A stretch of 64,000 bases of DNA from Harringtonia aguacate (taxonomy: Eukaryota; Ascomycota; Sordariomycetes; Ophiostomatales; Ophiostomataceae): assembly GCA_014183095.1 (NCBI GenBank), contig JACCPH010000011.1:131462-195461 (forward strand), written 5' to 3'. A program made the translations under genes and the position numbers. The notes below the pieces were generated by a model. The model was not told where the DNA came from, did not search any database, and saw only the letters and a list, made by a program, of their open reading frames with translations. Below are positions 1 to 10,190 of the stretch, piece after piece. Every line of letters starts with the position of its first letter. Position 1 is the stretch's first letter.

Positions 1-2
1 CG

Positions 3-788
3 TGGCTCGTGGACGTGCGGGAGCCGCCGGCGCAGCGGTGGCACGCGTTTGGGCAGCCGACCCACGGAGACGAGGACGACAGCCGGGTTGACGAGGCTGG
101 CATGACGCGGCAGGACCGACGGATCCAGAGAGACAGCCAGTTCTACAACGCGGTGGCGCATGTGCGGTCGGTCGGCGGCCACCGGGTGCTGGCGGCCTGT
201 CTGCGGGACTCGATGCTGCTGTACGACGTGCGGTTTCTGGGAGGGAGGGGAGGGGGGGAATCGACGGAGCCGTCGAAGAGGGACTGGAAGTGGGCTGCCC
301 CTGGCCGTCGTGGTGGCCGTGGCCGCCGTGGCAGAAGCGGCACCACCTGCGGCGACCGCAGCGGCAGCTACAAGAAGGCAACCGCCAACGCGCTCCTGCG
401 CTTCGAGGGCTACTTCAACAACATTTCGATCCTGGGCAGCGGCCTGGACGTGTCGCCCGAGCTCGGCATCGTGGCGGCGGCCGACGACTGCCGCGCCAGC
501 CGCAGCGGCTTCAGCAGCATCAACGTCACCGACAGGACGGCCGGCATCGGCTTCTTCTCCCTCGCCACCGGCGAGCGCCTGCCCTGCCCCACGCCCACCT
601 CGGCCGGCGACAGCGACATCCGCAACCTCGCCGACGCCGACCGCATGCCCCGCATGCCGCCCACGCCCGCGCTCTGCTTTGCCCGCCTGCCCGGCGACCG
701 CCTGCCCAGCCTCTTTGTCGCCCAGGGGTACGACATCAAGATGTACTCGTTTGCCGACAGCCGGCACGAGGACCTTTTTCTCGAGTGA
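3..788 (+). CDS. WD40/DCAF4-like protein, C-terminal fragment (5' end outside window)
   Basis: An open frame runs in from the left edge (frame 3) to a TGA at 786-788, so only the C-terminal ~260 residues are present; the first methionine-like codon inside the window is a GTG and is not a start. The stretches AACLRDSMLLYDVRF and LFVAQGYDIKMYSF look like WD40 blades of the fungal DCAF4-type proteins, whose human member is a substrate receptor of CUL4-DDB1 ubiquitin ligases. Between blades sits a Gly/Arg/Ser-rich insert (about residues 75-120), a low-complexity expansion like those in several neighbours. The gene converges with the minus-strand gene that ends at 1209. The family call rests on pattern similarity only; a generic WD40 protein is the alternative. 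Confidence 0.6.
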   Translation, partial: WLVDVREPPAQRWHAFGQPTHGDEDDSRVDEAGMTRQDRRIQRDSQFYNAVAHVRSVGGHRVLAACLRDSMLLYDVRFLGGRGGGESTEPSKRDWKWAAPGRRGGRGRRGRSGTTCGDRSGSYKKATANALLRFEGYFNNISILGSGLDVSPELGIVAAADDCRASRSGFSSINVTDRTAGIGFFSLATGERLPCPTPTSAGDSDIRNLADADRMPRMPPTPALCFARLPGDRLPSLFVAQGYDIKMYSFADSRHEDLFLE

Positions 789-1208
789 AGAACGGCACGT
801 GACGAGAACAGGAACGACGGAAACAGACGACACGACAGATGACATGACGGATGACTGAGGGACAGCCGAGAGACGATCGATAGACGATCGATAGACGACC
901 CAGAGACGACCCAGAGACGACACGACACCGACGGACGACTATGGAATGATAACGACACGGATGCAGGGTGCTTGGATGGACTGGCAGCGAAATCTGCTGT
1001 AGGGGCGCACATGGAGGGTCACACAATGCTGGATTTGCTATTCTGGATTGCTGGGTTTGCTATGCTTCTATACTTGAATTTGGTCAACAGTCTGCTTGCT
1101 TCTATGGATATTCTATGGCTGTTCGTTCTCGCTCTCGTTGCCGCCACAGCCGCTACTGAAACTGCACCCAACAACACACGACAGGCCTGCCTCCGCAGCA
1201 GCTGCCAG
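789..1208. other. Convergent intergenic region
   Basis: Stop-to-stop interval between two converging genes. It holds an 11-bp tandem array (listed separately) followed by lower-GC sequence that probably carries both 3' UTRs. No gene is seen. Confidence 0.7.
871..925. repeat. 11-bp tandem repeat, five units
   Basis: Five consecutive 11-bp units beginning AGACGA: two end in TCGAT, two end in CCCAG and the last is degenerate. The array lies about 85 bp after the stop of the WD40 fragment. Confidence 0.85.
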
Positions 1209-2453
1209 CTACAGGTGCTGCTCAGGCACGGTCGCACCCCGCATCAAGAACACGCTGTTGTCATACAGCCGCGGATAGGCAGGGCCCCCGGGCGATGGCT
1301 GCCCGTCGTAAATGTCCAGCTCCGCGTCAGCCACCGCTATCGCTGTCGGCTGCGACTCCACCAGGTAGGGCGCATTCGTATCCGTGCCACCGAAACAGTA
1401 CCGAAGAGCGGTATCCAGCGTGATGGAGCCTGCGATGCCGGCCGCCGTCTCCCGCACAGGCCCAGTCGGAGGCCCAGTCGGTCCGGCTCCGAAGAGTCCG
1501 TTGCCCGTCGGGTACAGCGATGCCGCGGGCGCCGCTGGCGGTGCTGCTGTTTTGGGGACGGTGGTGAACGACGATTCTGGGGCGGCAGGGAGCTGCTTGG
1601 GCGGCAGCGTGTCCAGGCCGGTCGGAGACGCCAGAGGCCCGGCGATGGTGCCGATGAGGGCGCTCCCCGGCAGGTTGCCACCGAGCCGCACGACTGGGTT
1701 CATCATGGCTGCCAGGGCTAGGCTGTAGAGGTCTGTAGGCCATACGCGCTCCGCCTGCGCTCTCTGCCGCACACGCAGCTTGGCACACCGTCGTCGTCGT
1801 CGTCGGGTGTTGTTCCTGGTCATCCTGTGTCGGCCAGGTGGCTGTGGAGACCGACGGGGCTTCGGCTTGGGATACACAGGATCCGGGCCCGCCGCCGTCT
1901 TGGTGCCGGCCTCCCCCTCCACTTTGTCATGGAGGTCGGACGGCACACTGCCCGTGCTGGTTTCGTCCCGTACGCCGGATGGGGGTACCTGATGATCGGC
2001 GGTCTGCGAACTGTGTTGGGCTGTTGTCGTCGTCGTCGTCGGCGTGGCATCCGCGATAGGCCTCACGGCTGCCGCACGAGACACTGGCTCTGGTTTTTCT
2101 GCTCTCGACGTGCACCACCAGAGCAAGGGCAGAGCGTAATGCTTGGCGTGCTGTCTGAGACCGCTGCCGATTCTGCCGATTCTGCCGGGTCTGGCGCTTT
2201 TGCTGAGCTTGCAGAACCGACAGTCCCTGGCATCGAGAGGGCACGAGTCCCTGCATGTCTTGGCACGGCGGGATTGACCACAGCTACCCGCGTGCTTGTC
2301 TTTGGGTCTGCACGCGGCCGGGTCCGGTGCCAGCAGCGGGCTCTCCCGCGTCTGGGCTCGCGAGGCCTCTGGCAGGCAACAGGAGGAACGTCTCCGATCC
2401 CGCTCGATGAGGGCGCTTCGGCGCGCCGCTGCTCGGGTGACGGGAGACGACAT
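1209..2453 (-). CDS. Unrecognised protein, Pro/Ala/Arg-rich (414 aa)
   Basis: Single open frame from ATG at 2453 (MSSPVTRAAARRS) to the stop at 1209. No family recognised. Visible parts: an Arg/Ser-rich start; a Cys-containing patch at about residues 50-85 (CRDSC, CRFCKLS); a Thr run; a basic cluster RRRRRRC near residue 217; and a Pro/Ala/Gly-rich C-terminal half ending in an ordered-looking stretch with LDTALRYCFGGTD and YLVESQ. The frame stays open upstream past 3400, antisense to nothing but through the NIC96 3' end, so open-frame length alone is weak evidence in this GC-rich DNA. The C-terminal ~180 residues look most protein-like; an unseen intron in the N-terminal half is possible. It lies head-to-tail 461 bp after NIC96. 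Confidence 0.45.
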   Translation of the reverse strand: MSSPVTRAAARRSALIERDRRRSSCCLPEASRAQTRESPLLAPDPAACRPKDKHAGSCGQSRRAKTCRDSCPLDARDCRFCKLSKSARPGRIGRIGSGLRQHAKHYALPLLWWCTSRAEKPEPVSRAAAVRPIADATPTTTTTTAQHSSQTADHQVPPSGVRDETSTGSVPSDLHDKVEGEAGTKTAAGPDPVYPKPKPRRSPQPPGRHRMTRNNTRRRRRRCAKLRVRQRAQAERVWPTDLYSLALAAMMNPVVRLGGNLPGSALIGTIAGPLASPTGLDTLPPKQLPAAPESSFTTVPKTAAPPAAPAASLYPTGNGLFGAGPTGPPTGPVRETAAGIAGSITLDTALRYCFGGTDTNAPYLVESQPTAIAVADAELDIYDGQPSPGGPAYPRLYDNSVFLMRGATVPEQHL

Positions 2454-2914
2454 GGCGGCGGCTCGGGAAAGGGACTCGGGCGTGAGCAGCGAATAAGATG
2501 TATAAACAAAAAGACTATCTGTGCTCAAAAGACTATTGGTATATTGGAGCTGCTGTCGGCAAGACAGAGCTGTCGAGAGACGAGCTGGAAAAAGTGGACG
2601 GGCACTTGTCTGTTCCGGTTTGCAGAAGAGGGCAGGTGCGAGCCAGCCAGGGAAGTCACGGAGGACAGTGAGCATGGAGGATGTTGCCGTGTGCGGCAGA
2701 TGTGCCTTCCTTTTTGGTATGCCTCTAGGGATCCTATTACCTAACAATATGAAATACAAGTGGCTACTGCTGCCGATGTAGTCGCTGCCGCTGTGGTCAT
2801 TGACACTGCTGTTATGCTGCCGCCGTCTCCACCTCTGTCTCCGTCTCCACTCTGCCTCTGTCCCCGCCTCCACCGTCGCCGCCTCCGCCTCCGCCTCCGT
2901 CGCCGCCGCCGCCG
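2454..2914. other. Intergenic region between two minus-strand genes
   Basis: Promoter side of the unrecognised gene and 3' flank of NIC96. It ends in a run of CCGCCT/CCGCCG triplets and hexamers (about 2865-2914) that abuts the NIC96 stop codon. No gene is seen. Confidence 0.7.
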
Positions 2915-5414
2915 CTAATCGGCCGACGCCCGGGCTAGGGCCTCGTGCAGATAGGGCGGGAAGCGGTAGCGCAGCTGGCTGGTGTAGGCGGTGAGGTCGA
3001 CGCAGATCTGCTTGAGCTCGTCGGCGAGCATGCGAGAGGCGGACTCGTTGCCGGCGAACTGGCCGCTGAGGAGGCGCTCGCGCTGCATGGTGCAGCAGAG
3101 GATGGTCCACATGAGCAGGTTGGGAACGTTGATGGCGACGGGCTGGGCGAGGGCGGAGAAGCGGCCGGCAAAGGCGCGGATGGTGGCGGGATCGCCGCCG
3201 GCCTGGAGGGGGAGGATGTCGATGTCGCGGATTTTCTGGGGGGTTAGCGAGGACAAAGACAAAAAGACGAGCGAAGCGAGGAGAAATGACGAGCGAAGCG
3301 AGGAAAAGAAAGAAAGGAGAAGACGAGCGAAGCGAGGAAAAGAAAGAAAGGAGAAAACGAGCGAAGCGAGGACCAAAAAAAAACGTACATCCAGACACTG
3401 CGGCCACTTGCTTGCCTCAACCAGGCCCTTGATCTCGCTCATCTGCAGCAGCACGCCGCAGGCGATGCGGTTCTCCTCGCGGATGCGGCGACGGAACATG
3501 TGGTCGCGCTCGTACATGGTCATCATGGTGCGGGCGAGCTCGACGGGGTCGTCGATGGCGGCGAGGCTGAGGCTGCTGCCGGGGGTGGCAGGGGTGGCGG
3601 CGGCCGTGGTGGCGGTCGTCGCAGCCGTCACTGCCGTCGCCTTGTCGACCCGCGGCTTCACCGGCACCAGTCGCAGCGGCTCCTCGCCGATCTCGAGGGC
3701 AATGGCCTCGCTGAGGGCGCGGCTGACAATGACGACGACGGTGTCGTAGTCGCCGGCCAGGTGGTAGAGCAGGACGGCGTCGGTGGTGCGGCCGCCGTCG
3801 TCGGCGTCGCGGGCGGCCTGCAGGGTGATGGCCTTGACAAAGTCCTGCTCGCGGTCGAGGGCGATGAGGGCGCCGCGGTCCTCGACCAGGCCGCGGATGT
3901 GGGTGCCGTCGGGGCGGATGTCGCCGATGAGCTTGCTGAACTCGCGCGTCTCGAGCACGAGCTCGCGCAGGGCCTCGTAGCAGAGGGTGGCAGAGGGGGA
4001 GGAGGAGGAGGAGGAGCTGTCGGCCGACTTCTGCAGGCCGGCCTGGGCCTGGGCCTGGGCCTGGGACTGCTCGCCCTCGTCCTCTCCCAGACAGATCAGC
4101 ACCAGGTAGTTGACGGCGGCAGCGACGTTGGCGGCGCGGAAGTCGCGCGTGTAGTAGCCGATCATGCGGGCAAAGTTGATCTGGGCGAGCCCGCGGGTGC
4201 TGTGGCTCAGCAGCTCGTTGGCAGCGGCCAGGCTGGCGTCCGGGGTGCGCAGCAGGCCGTAGTAGGCCAGGGCGACGGCAAAGTGGACGGCGTCGACGTA
4301 GGCAAAGGCGTAGAGGTAGGCGACGGCGGGCTCAAAGAGGCCGGCCAGGACCTGCAGGTAAAAGTACATGGCGTAGGAGCCGGCAGCGACGCCGGGCGCG
4401 TTCTTGGCAAAGTGCTTCTGACCAATGTCGCGGACGGTCTCCTGCAGCTCGGCCAGGCCGTAGACGTCGCTGGCCAGCTCGGCGGCGCGGTCGCCCTCGC
4501 GGGCCAGGTTGAACTGCAGCCAGATCCAGTCGTGGACGTCGGTCTGCAGGTTGTCGAGGCTGCGGTTGGCGACGTCGCAGCGGCCGACGACCTTGTAGCA
4601 GGCCATGCGGAAGGGGTCGACGGAGCCCTCGGGGGCGTTGCGGGCGCGCTGGGTGTAGTCGCTGTTGCAGCGCTCCTGCATGGCGTGCTTGAGGCGGCGG
4701 TCCTCGCTGGACGCGTAGCTGTTGATGTAGCTGGCAAAGACGCGGTCGATGCCGCGGATCTGCGTCTGGTTGTCGTTGACGTACTGCGTCGCCTCGGCCA
4801 CGTGACCTGACCGCAGCAGGTAAAAGATGACGGCCCACACGTACTCGCCCTGCACCTGCTGCAGGTCGACGTTGTCGGGCACCAGCATCTTCTGGGCCGC
4901 GCGCACGCGGATGTAGGCCTTGATCTTGCTGACCACGTCGGGGCGGCCGCCGAGGCTGGCCTCCTGCGGGAACTTTGCAATCTGCGCCTCGACCTCGCTG
5001 AAGAACTTGTGCTCCAGGAAGCGGTTGGCGCCGGCCAGGATGCGCTGGCGCATGGCGATGGCGCCGGCGCTGTGCGTGTTGGGGTCGAGGTAGGCGCGGG
5101 CGAATGTGCGCTGGCGCGGCCCGGGCTGGCCGCGGGACGGGTGTGCCGATGCTGCCGGTGCTGCCGGATGTGCCTGTCCGTCCGCCGCCGCTGCCGCCGT
5201 CTCGACGTCCTCGCCCACAATGTCGGCCATGGCCCGGAAGGCCTCGCTGACGAGCGTCGGGTGGCGGTCGCCGCCGAGGGCCGTCTCCACCGCCACCATC
5301 TCGCTGAAGATGGGAAAGGGTGCCGACGCGAGCCGGTAGTCGTTGAGCTTGTGGATGGTCTCGGCCAGCCGTGCCTGCTTCTCGCGCGTGTAGCGGTCGT
5401 CCATCGAGGCCGCA

Positions 5415-5445
<31 letters not shown>

Positions 5446-6844
5446 TGCCATTGCCGACACCGCTGCCAGGTCTCCCTCCACCGCCGCCGCCGCCGGCTCC
5501 TCCACCACCACCGCCGCCGGCGTGTGCCGACTCCACGTCGGTAAACTCGGACACGTGTGCTCCGATGCGGCTTGCCGACCCGATGACCGACCGCTGCGCC
5601 CGTGACCGCCCAAACACGCTGCCGCCACCGCCACCACCCGTTCTGGTGCCGGGCGTCTGTGACTGCGACTGCGACTGCTGCTGCTGCCGGCTGCGACGCG
5701 AGCGGCCAAAACCGCCGCCCGATGCGCTGCCGGCTGCGCCACCGCCGCCACCGCTGACGCTGCCGCCCGGCCCGGCCACGTCGGGTGTGCCGTACCGCTG
5801 CGAGGCCCCGACGCCAGCCAGCTCCTCGCGCGTCTTGATGCCAAAGTGCTGGTAGATGCGCTGGCGCTGGGCCTCCCACTCCATGGTGACGTTGTCCTCG
5901 AGAAAGCTGTCAAAGTCGCGCACCGACCGCTCGAGCCCGTCCGAGATCATGCTGAGCGTCGTCTTGGTCTGCAGGTTGGCCAGGTACGTGTCGACGTCGA
6001 GCTCGGGCGCCGGCCGCGACGCTGCTGCTGCGGCGGCGGCAGAGACAGAGGCGGCACCGGCCGTCGTTGCTCCTGCTGCTCCTGCTACTCCTGCTGCTCC
6101 TGCTGCACCCGCTGGCAGGGCCGAGCCCGGCCCACCGGTCGAGAAGATGCCAAAGTTGCCCAGGTCGCGCACGGCCGAGCCCGGGTCGACGCCAGAGGCC
6201 GCCAGCACGTAGTGGGCCTTGCCGTCGATGCCAGCCGACACGGCGGAGCCGCCTGCGGCCGCGGCAGCCGAGCCCGCCTGGCCCCGTGGACCCAGCTTGC
6301 GCAGCTTCTGCCGCAGGTCGCCCAGCCCGAGGTGCAGCCCCGGCAGGTCGCTGCCACCGCCGCCACCGCCGCCGAGGCCGTCCAGCCCGCCGCCGTCCAG
6401 CCCGCCATCGTCGCCGCGCTTCTTGCTCTTGGCCAGCAGGCTGTCAAAGTACGCACCCGACGCCGCCGGCCGGCCACCAGCACCGGCACCAGCAACAGCA
6501 GCACCGCCAACACCAGCGCCAGCACCGCCCGGCCCGATGCTGCCTGCCTGGGATGCGCGCAGCCCGAGACCCAGGCCCAGGCCCAGGCCTAGGCCCGCTG
6601 CCGACGGCGCCGGCTGCTGGAAGCGTGCGGCAGCCGCCTGCGTCTGTGCCCGCGACGGGTTCGTGTCCCAGAGGCTGGCGCCAAAGACGCTCTGGTTGGC
6701 TGCTGTCGCCGCCGTCGTGCCGGTGTTGCTGCCGGCATTGGCGTTGCCGGCCGGGTTGGCGGCCGTCGATGCACTGCCAAACAGCGAGCCGCCAAACGTC
6801 GAGCCCGAGCCCCCGACGGCCGTGCTTCCGCCAAAGAGCGACAT
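2915..6844 (-). CDS. NIC96: Nucleoporin NIC96/Nup93, inner-ring scaffold (1258 aa, one intron)
   Basis: Encodes the Nup93/Nic96 subunit of the nuclear pore inner ring, which anchors the central-channel Nsp1 complex and binds Nup192/Nup188-type scaffolds. ATG at 6844 begins MSLFGGS; the N-terminal third is low-complexity (FG-like SLFGGS, a GLGLGLGLGL run, long Gly tracts), then the conserved helical solenoid runs from about residue 470 (DRYTREKQARLAETIHKLNDY) to the C-terminus (YRFPPYLHEALARA). One intron at 3236-3388 (153 bp) has donor GTACGT, branch CTAAC and acceptor CAG, placed between WPQCLD and KIRDIDILPLQ. The intron is a multiple of three with no in-frame stop, so naive ORF calls read through it and add 51 hydrophobic residues. 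The protein is much longer than the 839-aa yeast one because of the N-terminal expansions. Confidence 0.93.
3247..3375. repeat. Minisatellite inside the NIC96 intron
   Basis: Four copies of ACGAGCGAAGCGAGGA spaced by purine-rich AAAGAAAGAAAGGAGA-type sequence; the two central units are about 34 bp and nearly identical. The array fills most of the NIC96 intron. Confidence 0.85.
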
Positions 6845-7348
6845 GGCGGAGAGCGAGAAAGACAGAGGGAGAGAAGAGGTGTGGTTCGATCAAAAAAAAA
6901 AAAGAAAAAAAAAAGACAGAGTCGGTCGCGTCCGTTTGCGGCTCTCTGGGTGCCTCCCAGTTGCTGCGGGCGTCCTCTAAACCGACGATTCGTGGGGCCC
7001 GTGGGAGGAGAGGAGGGAGGAGAGGAAGGACGCGTCGCGATGTCGGATGTCTTGGGGGGATCGTGGATCGTGAGTGCAAGGACAGTCGTCTTCGCGTGTT
7101 TTTATTTATTCTCTTTTTTTAGATGCAAATCAGGGAGCTTGGAGATGTTGCTAGTTGGTCCAAGCGCCAGGGACCAAAAAACTGGGGCTGTCTACGAGCA
7201 CATTGGTCTGGTTGCAGACCCTAAAGCCGCTGTGTCGTGCCTTCCATGTTTTCTGTCTATTCCTTTCCTCTTCTCTTCCTTTCCCCTTTCTCACTTTATC
7301 CTTTCTCACTCTATCCTTTCTCACTTTATCCCTTTCCATTGCTCCCCC
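6845..7348. other. Intergenic: NIC96 promoter and 3' flank of the FGGY kinase
   Basis: Contains A-rich tracts at about 6891-6914 just upstream of the NIC96 ATG, a GGAGGAGAGGAAGG purine stretch near 7003-7028, and a 15-bp tandem repeat next to the kinase stop. No gene is seen. Confidence 0.7.
7286..7330. repeat. 15-bp tandem repeat, three units
   Basis: Three consecutive units of CTTTCTCACTTTATC (the middle one has a single T-to-C change), about 20 bp beyond the stop codon of the FGGY kinase, in its probable 3' UTR. Confidence 0.9.
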
Positions 7349-9083
7349 CTACTGCTTCCACCCCTCGACGGCCACGTTCACCTTGTCGCGGTACGCGCGC
7401 TGCGTGCGCAGCTGGTCGAGCATGACCTCGTACTTGGCCTGCAGCAGCTTGGCCTCGCCGGCGTCGGCAGACGGCGGGACGACGCGGCCGCCGCGGGTCA
7501 TGCGGGTCATGATATCCCAGAGCGGCTCGGTCTGGGGCTTGGCCAAGCCGCCGCTGCTGGCGGCCTTGGCGCCCAGCATGGCGGCGCCGTGGACGACGGC
7601 GGCGCTGTCGTAGCCGGGGATGACGACGGGCAGGCCGCAGGCGGTGGCGATGAGGCCGACGAGCAGGTCGTTGCGGCACTGGCTGCCGGACATGAAGATG
7701 CTGCGGATGGTGTGGCCGGCGCCGTTCATGGCGTCGACAATCTGGCGCGTCTGCAGCGCGATGAACTCGAGCGCGCCGTAGTAGGCCAGCGCCAGCCCGT
7801 CGGCGCCGGCGTCGCCGTGGCTCATGCCGACGAGGGCGCCGCGCATGTGCGGATCCGCCAGCGGCGACCGGTTGCCCCAGAGGTCGCCGTAGAAGAACTG
7901 GTGGCGCGCCACGTAGCCCACGGCCGGCGCGCCGTCCGCCTTGGCCAGCGCCCGCAGCCGCCCGTTGAGGTGGTCGTAGATGTTGGTCTGGGCCGCCGTC
8001 GCGGCTTGCTGGCTGGCCGCATACGCCGGGTGCGTCTCCACCACGTGGCGGATCAGCTCGCCCGTCGCCGACTGCCCGCCCTCGGCCATCCAAAAGTCGG
8101 GCAGCACCACGTCGCGGTACGGGCCCCAGACCCCGTCCACAAACACGGCGTCGTGCGACATGGCCAGGTGGCACGTCGACGTGCCCGCCACCGCCGCCAG
8201 CCGCGTAAACGCCTGGGCCACGGTGTGGGCGTTGGCGCTGCTGTCCCCCAGGTCCACCTGCGCACCCACCGTGCCGATCCAGCCCGCGTACGCGTCGATG
8301 ACGCCGCTGCCCACAGCGATGCCCGCCGGCAGCCCCAGCTGGGCCGCCGCCTTGGCCGACAGCGGGCCCACGAGCTCGCCGGCCGACAGGTACTGGCCGT
8401 TCTGCAAGTAAAATAGTCAGCAAACAGATGCCATCAGGGAAAAAAAAATCAAACTAGGCTAACCACCCCGTTGACGCCGCCGACACGCTTAAAGTCGTCC
8501 TCGGCCAGCTCGCCGAGCCCCACGGCCTGGTAAAAGTCCTCCTGCCAGCCCTTGACGCTGCCGTCGACGCCCACCGGCACGTAGCCCTGCTTGCACACGG
8601 TGCTGCAGAAGCTGCGCGTCTCCGACCCGGTGGCCAGGTGCGTCAGCGCGTCGGCCAGGTCGTAGAATTTGCAGCGCGCAAACGCCGCCGGCGTCATGTG
8701 GTTCTTGAGCCACAGCACCTTGGGCATCTCCATCTCCACGTTCATCGTCCCGCCCACGTAGCGCAGCAGGTTGTGGCCCGTCGCGTTGATCGCGTCCGTC
8801 TCCTCGATCGCCCGGTGGTCCAGCCAGAGGATAATGTTGCGCTTGTCCGGGTCTGTTGCAGCTGCTGCGTCCTGCGGGTTCTCCGGGTGCAGAAACGTCT
8901 TGGTCACCGTCATCGGCTCGTCCGTGTCGTGGCTGAACACGGCCAGCGAGCACGTCGCGTCAAAGCCGATGCCGCGGATCGACGACGGCGCCACCCCGGC
9001 CTGCGCCACCGCCTGCTGCACCGAGCTGCACACCTGCGTCCAGATGTCTGTCGTCGATTGTTCCTGGGGAGCGTGAGCATGAG

Positions 9084-9123
<40 letters not shown>

Positions 9124-9359
9124 GGAATGGGCATGGGAATGCACGTACATAATGGATCTCTTCCAGCCCGTGGGCCACCCGCCACAGCTTAATGTCCTCC
9201 GACGCCAGGCCCTTGATCTCGCCGTCGGCGTCGATCACACAGGCCCGCGCAGACCCGGTGCCGACGTCGACGCCAATGTAGTACTGCTGCAGTGTGAGCG
9301 GGGCTTTGCCGGTGATCGCGCGTCTGAGAGAGGCTTACATCGTTGCTCGTGCTGCCCAT
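7349..9359 (-). CDS. FGGY-family pentulose kinase, D-ribulokinase type (602 aa, four exons)
   Basis: Phosphorylates a C5 sugar such as D-ribulose with ATP. Exons on the minus strand: 9339-9359, 9149-9286, 8467-9063 and 7349-8401; introns 9287-9338, 9064-9148 and 8402-8466. The first exon is only seven codons (MGSTSND). The ATP-binding FGGY start IGVDVGTGSARA is at about residues 11-22, followed by IRGIGFDATCSLAVF, the WLDHRA motif, the GSGVIDAYAGWIG stretch and the C-terminal nucleotide-fold region SIFMSGSQCRNDLLV. Length and motif order match the eukaryotic FGGY/YDR109C group better than bacterial AraB. Intron 3 has an unusual donor, GTGGTT, so the 8466 boundary is the least certain. The second intron is mostly a GGGCAT hexamer repeat. 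The gene is divergent from SMN, with 831 bp between starts. Confidence 0.9.
9076..9140. repeat. Hexanucleotide (GGGCAT)n repeat in kinase intron 2
   Basis: About ten tandem GGGCAT or GAGCAT/GGGAAT units on the plus strand, making up most of the 85-bp intron 9064-9148. In the wrong frame it reads as a His-Ala repeat. Confidence 0.9.
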
Positions 9360-10190
9360 GGTCAATTGGGCGGAGAAAAGGGCCAATGGGCAGAGATAAG
9401 GGAAGCAGAGTCAAGATGTCCAAGATGGAGATGTCCGAGATGGAGCAGAGGGCAGAAACAAACGAGTTGCCAGGACCAGAAGCTGGCTGCGAAAAAGGAT
9501 ATTTGCTGCTCTTAAAACCCCCGAGAATTTATGGGTTGCAGAGGGGTTCAGATGACCATCGTGACTCGGCCGTTTACGTGTGTCTTAGCTGGGGGGGGGG
9601 AAGCTCAGAGGACGCAGCTAGCTTGCCTTTTGGCCCTGGGTCGACCGACGTGCGGGGACGTCGCGCGGTCTGGAGGCTGATCCAGTCGCGCACCTCGCTC
9701 TTTTCGCCGTTTTCCCCGATCGCCGACCCCCCCCCCTCCCCCTAAGCTTCAGCGCGCTTCGGTTGGGGCTGCCCTATTAAACGACCGCCGGTCACACGTT
9801 GTTGTTGGGGCCGAAGCCGGATGGGGCCAAAGCAGGGCAGAGCCAGACCATGGCCAGCCTGGGCAGGTCATAAAGCAGGACAGTCGGCGGCCACGGGACC
9901 GAGAAAACATCGTGACGAGATCGATCGCAGTCAAAGGGGTCCGGGGACCATTCGGACGCCTGGGCGATTGGCTGGCTCCCCTGCCGTGGGCGCTGTGCTG
10001 TGGCGGCAGGCGCTGGAAAAGAGGGGAACACGGTGTGGGACCGCCAGGTGAGGGCGACTGTGGTGGCTTTTTAGATGGCTGCGACCTAGCGTTCACTTTC
10101 TAGTGACTTTTGTGACTTTTGTGGCCTAAGATTGCAATTTACGGCAGCTCTCACAGGCTGCTGCTGCTGCGTCACCGCTTTTCCACCACC
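9360..10190. other. Bidirectional promoter region (FGGY kinase / SMN)
   Basis: Intergenic between divergent starts. Holds a G10 run near 9591-9600, a C-rich run near 9727-9740 and otherwise unique sequence; GTGACTTTTGTGACTTTTGTG at about 10101-10121 is a short direct repeat about 75 bp before the SMN start. No gene is seen. Confidence 0.7.

Noticed and set aside
1209..3407. 732-codon minus-strand open frame treated as one protein
   Set aside because: It fuses the unrecognised 414-aa frame with intergenic DNA and runs through the NIC96 3' end and intron out of the NIC96 frame. Only the part from the ATG at 2453 is kept.
3500..4810. 436-codon plus-strand open frame
   Set aside because: Antisense shadow of NIC96, Gly/Val/Asp-rich as expected from complementing GC-rich codons.
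7349..8416. Large plus-strand open frame over the FGGY kinase (from about 6881)
   Set aside because: Antisense shadow of the kinase's last exon with no family features.
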